From the NCBI GenBank assembly GCA_016708025.1, contig JADJGQ010000004.1, positions 186,001-250,000 on the forward strand: a stretch of 64,000 nt of DNA, in the 5' to 3' direction. Below are positions 59,744 to 64,000 of the stretch, in pieces. The notes under the pieces were generated by a model that was not told the DNA's origin, did not search any database, and saw nothing but the letters and a program-made list of their open reading frames with translations. Made by a program: the position numbers and the translations under genes. Each line of letters begins with the position of its first letter. Position 1 is the first letter of the stretch. This DNA is from a bacterium. Its GTDB lineage: Bacteria; Zixibacteria; MSB-5A5; GN15; FEB-12.

Positions 59744-61599
59744 TTGACCTCGATCGCGTCGAACTTGCAGACCGCCACACAGGCGCCGCACTTCTCGCAT
59801 TTATCCTGGTGGATGAAGTGTGGCTTTTTCTTTTCACCGGTGATGGCATTGTAAGCGCAGGCCGTGATACAGGCGACACAGCCGGTGCACTTGTCTTCAA
59901 GAACGGTATAGGTGATGAGCGATTTGCAGACGCCGGCCGGGCAACGTTTCTCCCGAATGTGCGCCAGGTATTCATCACGGAAATATCGGATAGTCGACAG
60001 GAATGGATTCGGACCGGATTTCCCCAGTCCACAGAGCGAACCAACGATGATCGACTCGGAGAGCTTCTCCATTCTGACGAGATCTTCTTCGGTTCCTTCG
60101 CCATTGCAGATCTTGATGGTCAATTCATGCAATTGGTAAAGACCTTCACGACAGGGAACGCATTTGCCGCACGACTCAGATACCAGGAACGACAGGAAGT
60201 AACGGGCGACATCCACCATGCAGGTTTTGTCATCCATCACGATCATGCCGCCGGAACCCATCATTGAACCGTTTTTGGTCAGGGAATCGAAATCAACCGG
60301 AAGGTCCAGCATTGATTCAGGGAGACAACCGCCCGAGGGTCCACCGGTCTGAACGGCTTTGAACGGCCGATTCTCCAGAATGCCGCCGCCGATCTCATAA
60401 ATGATCGTGCGTAGCGTAGTCCCCATCGCTACTTCGATCAGGCCGGTATTGCGGACTTTACCAACCAGCGAAAACGCCTTGGTCCCGCTGTTGTTCTTGC
60501 AGCCGATGGAGGTAAACCAATCGGCTCCTTTGAGCATAATGATCGGGACATTGGCAAAGGTCTCGACATTATTCAGCACGGTTGGCTGATCATGCAGACC
60601 TTTCACCACCGAGCGGATATATTTGGCGCGTGGTTCGCCGACTTCGCCAGCCACCGAGCGCATAAGGGCCGATGATTCGCCGCAGACAAAGGCTCCGGCG
60701 CCGCGATTGATCCGGATACGGAAAGAGAAGTCGGTGCCGAGAATGTTGTCGCCAAGCAGACCGTTGGCTTCGCATTCATCGATCGCCTTCTGCAGATGAA
60801 CGACCGCCAACGGGTATTCATCGCGAACGTAGATATATCCCTGCTTGGCGCCGATCGCGAAGGCGCAGATCATCATCCCTTCAAGGACGGAGTGCGGATC
60901 GCCTTCCATGATAGAGCGATCCATGAAGGCGCCGGGGTCACCTTCGTCACCGTTGCAGATGACGTAGTGAATATCCGACTGCACGCTTTTGCAGGTGCGC
61001 CACTTTTTGCCGGCGGGGAATCCACCGCCCCCACGACCACGCAGGCCGGACTTAATGATCTCATCGATGACCGTGTCGGGGGTCATGGTGGTCAATACCT
61101 TGGCGAGCGCCTGGTACCCCTCGACAGCGATATATTCGCGGATATCATTCGCGGCGATCTTGCCGAGATTGCGGAGAGCGATTCGCGACTGATGCGCAAA
61201 GAAATTAACATCGTGATACCGTTCGATTCGATGTTCCGTCACCGGGTCTTTGTAGAGGAGCGGGGAGAGGATCTCGCCGTTGGCGATCGTCTTATCAACG
61301 ATGGCGGCGACATCTTTCGGTTTCACGCGGGTGTAGAATGTCCCTTGCGGTTCGATCACGACCAGTGGTCCCTGCTCGCAGAAACCATGACAGCCGGTCT
61401 CTTTGACGGCTTCGACGGTGAAGTCCTTGATATTTTTTTCGGCCAGATGCGCATGGAAGGCATCGACAATCGCGCGAGCGCCATTGGCCAGACAGCCGGT
61501 ACCGCAGCAGACGATCACCTTCTTGGGGAATCGTTCCTGTTTTGCCGCCAGTTCAACGTGGCGTTTCTTCAGTTCCTGAGGATTGGCAATGATGCACAT
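59740..61599 (-). CDS. NuoF/HydB-like NAD(H)-binding flavoprotein subunit
   Basis: A 619-residue protein of the HydB/HndC class. An N-terminal thioredoxin-like [2Fe-2S] domain (~25-110: CCGTGCLANG ... GCHGFCEQGP) precedes the NuoF core: GLRGRGGGGFPAGKKW (NADH/FMN site), CNGDEGDPGAFMDR, and the [4Fe-4S] motif ESCGKCVPCREG. The C-terminus adds two ferredoxin clusters (CTGCVACITAC; CEKCGACVAVC). This is the layout of electron-bifurcating hydrogenase and NADH:ferredoxin modules, not of respiratory complex I. AAGGACAG precedes the ATG. Confidence 0.93.
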   Translation of the reverse strand: MCIIANPQELKKRHVELAAKQERFPKKVIVCCGTGCLANGARAIVDAFHAHLAEKNIKDFTVEAVKETGCHGFCEQGPLVVIEPQGTFYTRVKPKDVAAIVDKTIANGEILSPLLYKDPVTEHRIERYHDVNFFAHQSRIALRNLGKIAANDIREYIAVEGYQALAKVLTTMTPDTVIDEIIKSGLRGRGGGGFPAGKKWRTCKSVQSDIHYVICNGDEGDPGAFMDRSIMEGDPHSVLEGMMICAFAIGAKQGYIYVRDEYPLAVVHLQKAIDECEANGLLGDNILGTDFSFRIRINRGAGAFVCGESSALMRSVAGEVGEPRAKYIRSVVKGLHDQPTVLNNVETFANVPIIMLKGADWFTSIGCKNNSGTKAFSLVGKVRNTGLIEVAMGTTLRTIIYEIGGGILENRPFKAVQTGGPSGGCLPESMLDLPVDFDSLTKNGSMMGSGGMIVMDDKTCMVDVARYFLSFLVSESCGKCVPCREGLYQLHELTIKICNGEGTEEDLVRMEKLSESIIVGSLCGLGKSGPNPFLSTIRYFRDEYLAHIREKRCPAGVCKSLITYTVLEDKCTGCVACITACAYNAITGEKKKPHFIHQDKCEKCGACVAVCKFDAIEVK

Positions 61600-61600
61600 A

Positions 61601-62071
61601 TTAACTGTCCTTCAGGATCTTCTTGGCGGTGTTGACTTTGACGCCGCCATGGTATTTTTCGTTGACGATCACGACCGGGGCCATGGCACAGGCGCCCACA
61701 CAGGCGACGACTTCGATGGAGAACTCCATATCCGAGGTCGTTTGTCCTGCCTTGATCCCCAGATGATTTTCTATCTGATCCTGGATCAGGGCAGCTCCGC
61801 GAATATGACAGGCGGTACCGGTACAGATCCGGACGATTCGTTTTCCTTTCGGAACGAGGGAGAAGGCATTGTAAAAGGTCGCGACCGAAAAGACCTTGGA
61901 GAGCGGTACATCGAGCGCTTCGGCGGTCGCTTTGAGCGCCTCACAGGGCAGGTAGCGGTATTCGCGCTGGATCTCCTGCAGGATCATGATCAGCGAACCC
62001 GGCTCTTGCGGATGCCGCGCGATCAGGTCCGGCAATTTGGAGAAATCGTGGCTGACCGAAGGTGTGCTCAC
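61601..62071 (-). CDS. NuoE/HydC-like [2Fe-2S] subunit
   Basis: A 156-residue thioredoxin-like ferredoxin. Helical N-terminus, then the ligands in CTGTACHIRG and VACVGACAMAPVV. SVATFYNAFSLVPKGK is the family hallmark. It partners the NuoF-like subunit (one-base gap) at the NAD(H) site. AAAGGAG precedes the ATG, and the stop of the upstream gamma subunit overlaps its start. Confidence 0.94.
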   Translation of the reverse strand: MSTPSVSHDFSKLPDLIARHPQEPGSLIMILQEIQREYRYLPCEALKATAEALDVPLSKVFSVATFYNAFSLVPKGKRIVRICTGTACHIRGAALIQDQIENHLGIKAGQTTSDMEFSIEVVACVGACAMAPVVIVNEKYHGGVKVNTAKKILKDS

Positions 62072-62631
62072 GCATGGCTCCTTTCGGCGAGGGCGGCTTG
62101 CCCGAATTTATAGCCGGCTTCGAAAACTTTCATATTGGTCTCAAGCAGATTCTTTTTCGATCCAAGTTTCTCTTCGAGAACTTTGAGCACGGTCTTGTAT
62201 TCCACGAGTCCAGTCGCCGCAACGAAACATCCCAGCACGGCGACATTGGTTGATTTCACCGATCCTCCCTCCAGCGCCATTTGATTGGCCGGGATCAGTA
62301 TCTGGGTGATATCGGTCCGGTCGCTACTGACGCTTATGAGGGATGAATTGACTATCAGCAATCCGCCAGCTTTCACGCGAGGAGAAAACTTGTCAAACGA
62401 TGGGCGATTGAATACGCAGCATGCCGATGGGTTATTGATAACCGGGGAGCCGATGCGGAGATCGCTGATCACGACGGTGCAATAGGCTGTTCCTCCGCGC
62501 ATCTCCGGGCCGTAGGAGGGCAGCCAGACGACATTTTTCCCCTCTTTAATGCCGCTGTAGGCGAGCAACTGTCCCGCGACCATGACGCCCTGGCCGCCGA
62601 AACCGGCCATGGTGACTTCGTACTGCTTCAC
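62068..62631 (-). CDS. 2-oxoacid:ferredoxin oxidoreductase gamma subunit
   Basis: A 187-residue gamma subunit: N-terminal GFGGQGVMVAGQLLAYSGI, WLPSYGPEMRGGTAYCTVVIS, and the closing FEAGYKFG. The start is GTG with GGAGG upstream. The gamma domain contacts the alpha subunit in 2-oxoglutarate and branched-chain 2-oxoacid oxidoreductases. Four-base overlaps tie it to the beta subunit and NuoE genes. Confidence 0.92.
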   Translation of the reverse strand: MKQYEVTMAGFGGQGVMVAGQLLAYSGIKEGKNVVWLPSYGPEMRGGTAYCTVVISDLRIGSPVINNPSACCVFNRPSFDKFSPRVKAGGLLIVNSSLISVSSDRTDITQILIPANQMALEGGSVKSTNVAVLGCFVAATGLVEYKTVLKVLEEKLGSKKNLLETNMKVFEAGYKFGQAALAERSHA

Positions 62632-63383
62632 TTCACCTCCTCAGGTGTCTTGTAGACACCGAGCGGGAAGTAGCTCTTCAGATTCGCTTCCACCCAATTG
62701 GTCGATTCCGCGGGGGTTTTTCCCCAGTTGGTCGGACAGGTGGAGAGGACCTCGACGAGCGAGAAGCACTTGTTTTCGATCTGATACTGGAAGGCCCGAC
62801 GAATCGCCTTCTTGGTGCGAATGATCTGTTGCGGATTGTGCACCGCGACACGCTCCAAATACGACGGCGTGACCAGACCGGAGAGCAGTTCGCACATGCG
62901 AATCGGCATACCGGTTTTGGCAGTGTCGCGACCCAGTGGGCAGGTGGTTGCGACTTGTCCGGACAGGGTAGTCGGGGCCATCTGGCCTCCGGTCATGCCA
63001 TAGATGGCGTTGTTTACGAAGATAGTTGTGAACTTCTCGCCGCGATTGGCGGCGTGAATGATCTCGCTCATGCCGATCGAGGCCAGGTCACCATCGCCCT
63101 GATAGGTAAACACGATCATATCGGGGCGGATCCGCTTGAAGCCGGTCGCCAGCGCAGGGGCGCGACCATGCGGTGATTCCAGAAAATCAGTATTGAAGTA
63201 ATTGTATGCCAGAACCGAGCAACCGACCGGCGCAACGCCGACAGTCCGCTCGCGCACGCCCAGCTCATCGAGAACTTCCGCCACCAGCCGATGGATCACG
63301 CCATGCGTGCAACCGGGGCAGTAGTGCGTCACGACATCCTGGAGCGACTCCGGCCGTGCAAATGTAGTAGTCAAAGTATGCAT
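62628..63383 (-). CDS. 2-oxoacid:ferredoxin oxidoreductase beta subunit (TPP-binding)
   Basis: A 251-residue beta subunit. The thiamine diphosphate/Mg2+ motif is GDGDLASIGMSEIIHAANRG...NN (Asp and Asn ligands), with YCPGCTHG at the N-terminus and IYGMTGGQMAPTT after the TPP site. It lacks a cluster-binding extension but has CPGC plus other Cys expected for one [4Fe-4S]. Sequence style is nearer to 2-oxoglutarate or 2-oxoisovalerate (KorB/VorA) enzymes than to pyruvate enzymes. The exact substrate is not decided by sequence alone. Confidence 0.92.
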   Translation of the reverse strand: MHTLTTTFARPESLQDVVTHYCPGCTHGVIHRLVAEVLDELGVRERTVGVAPVGCSVLAYNYFNTDFLESPHGRAPALATGFKRIRPDMIVFTYQGDGDLASIGMSEIIHAANRGEKFTTIFVNNAIYGMTGGQMAPTTLSGQVATTCPLGRDTAKTGMPIRMCELLSGLVTPSYLERVAVHNPQQIIRTKKAIRRAFQYQIENKCFSLVEVLSTCPTNWGKTPAESTNWVEANLKSYFPLGVYKTPEEVK

Positions 63384-63387
63384 AACG

Positions 63388-64000
63388 TCATGCCTTCGCT
63401 TTCGCCGGCGTTCCGGCAGCGAGCAGTTGCTTGATCTGATCGATCACTTCTTCCGGAGACGGAACTATTCCGCCGGTCCGGCCAAAGAACTTCACCGGTC
63501 TCTGTCTGGCGACGACGCGTTCGACATCCTCCACCATCTGTCCCATACTCATTTCCACGGTCAGGACTGTCTCGATATTCGGCTTAGTCGCTTCCGCGTA
63601 CAATTGCGATTCGGGGAAGGGGAAACAGGAGATCGGTCGGAAGAGACCGACTGAGATCCCCTCGGTCTCGAGTTCATCGATGGCGGTCTGGCAGATTCTC
63701 GCCATTGTGCCGTAGGCGACGAGCAGGATTTTGTTTTTGGGATTGGTCTTATAGCACTCGTAACGGATCTCGTCGCGCTTCATCATCTCATATTTCTGGT
63801 GCAGGACGATGTTGTTTTTCTCGAGCGCGATCGGATCGAGGAAGAGTGACTTGACCACAAGCGGACGTCGCTCGCTCGCGCCGGTCGCGGCCCAGGTTTT
63901 GGCGGGGAGAGGCGGTTCAGTATGTTCGTCCGGGAATTCAACCGGTTCCATCATCTGGCCGATCATGCCATCGCCGATGATCATCACCGGATTGCGATAC
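63388..64000 (-). CDS. 2-oxoacid:ferredoxin oxidoreductase alpha subunit, C-terminal part
   Basis: The frame is open to the window edge, so only the last ~204 residues are seen. YRNPVMMIIGDGMIGQMMEP, then LLVAYGTMARICQTAIDELE, VGLFRPISCFPFPE and VLTVEMSMGQMVEDVE are typical of the alpha subunit of VorB/KorA-type enzymes (domains II and VI). It is the most upstream visible gene of the operon. Four bases separate it from the beta gene. A separate ferredoxin (delta) gene, if present, would lie beyond the window. Confidence 0.9.
   Translation of the reverse strand, partial: YRNPVMIIGDGMIGQMMEPVEFPDEHTEPPLPAKTWAATGASERRPLVVKSLFLDPIALEKNNIVLHQKYEMMKRDEIRYECYKTNPKNKILLVAYGTMARICQTAIDELETEGISVGLFRPISCFPFPESQLYAEATKPNIETVLTVEMSMGQMVEDVERVVARQRPVKFFGRTGGIVPSPEEVIDQIKQLLAAGTPAKAKA

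Overview
The window reads as ordinary chromosome of an uncultured, free-living Gram-negative-type bacterium. The best lineage guess is candidate phylum Zixibacteria or a neighbour in the FCB/Gemmatimonadota area. This is inference, based on two large secreted proteins that end in a degenerate dockerin motif (NVNG/GDLNG...DLSDLS..I.YL), the mix of AceK, SUF, AroH-type chorismate mutase and 2-oxoacid:ferredoxin oxidoreductase genes, and the presence of outer-membrane and lipoprotein genes. No phage, IS element, CRISPR array or plasmid function was seen. Promoters are easy to read and look like sigma-70 sites (TTGACA or TTGCCN, 16-17 bp, TATACT or TATNNT). Several genes seem to be transcribed without a leader.

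Layout. 0-11 kb: tRNA-Gln(CTG), a secreted seven-blade SBBP/thrombospondin-3/dockerin protein, an M24 peptidase, TypA/BipA, a duplicated beta-helix/dockerin protein and a SatP-type transporter. 11-15 kb: an ABC exporter and a PAS-LuxR regulator. 15.2-16.2 kb: a broken 5'-nucleotidase gene that runs into poly-G sequence and is probably a damaged piece of assembly. 16.2-19.9 kb: a tyrosine operon (chorismate mutase, DAHP synthase, prephenate dehydrogenase, aminotransferase) behind a consensus promoter and a complete tyrosine-codon attenuator (leader peptide, antiterminator and terminator). 19.9-24.5 kb: a GNAT-like protein, a second LuxR regulator with a decayed receiver domain, YihY and EttA. 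24.7-32.6 kb: tandem DUF3857/transglutaminase-like proteins (the first frameshifted and lacking its catalytic Cys), a serine hydrolase, a MarR-GNAT fusion and an S41 protease. The serine hydrolase and the MarR-GNAT gene share a GTAAG-N2-CTTAC operator-like site. 32.7-39.5 kb: a second ABC exporter and a MacAB-like efflux operon.

39.6-46.2 kb is a complete suf operon for iron-sulfur assembly (Rrf2 regulator, sufC, sufB, sufD, Rieske ferredoxin, sufS, sufU, sufT) with a clear promoter overlapped by a candidate operator. 46.3-50.6 kb: MntP, a lipoprotein, palindromic repeats, AceK and a tandem DUF6614-like pair. 50.8-55.6 kb: a lipoprotein and then a minus-strand series of smpB, amidase, murI, a YiiX-like hydrolase and rdgB. 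55.7-58.4 kb: two orphan receiver proteins, a heme-oxidase-like/DUF1858 fusion with an FNR-type box, and a small outer-membrane-like protein. 58.5-64 kb: an operon coding for a 2-oxoacid:ferredoxin oxidoreductase followed by NuoE-, NuoF- and short NuoG-like subunits and a four-cluster ferredoxin. It looks like a dedicated bridge from oxoacid oxidation to NAD(H), and its first gene runs off the window edge.
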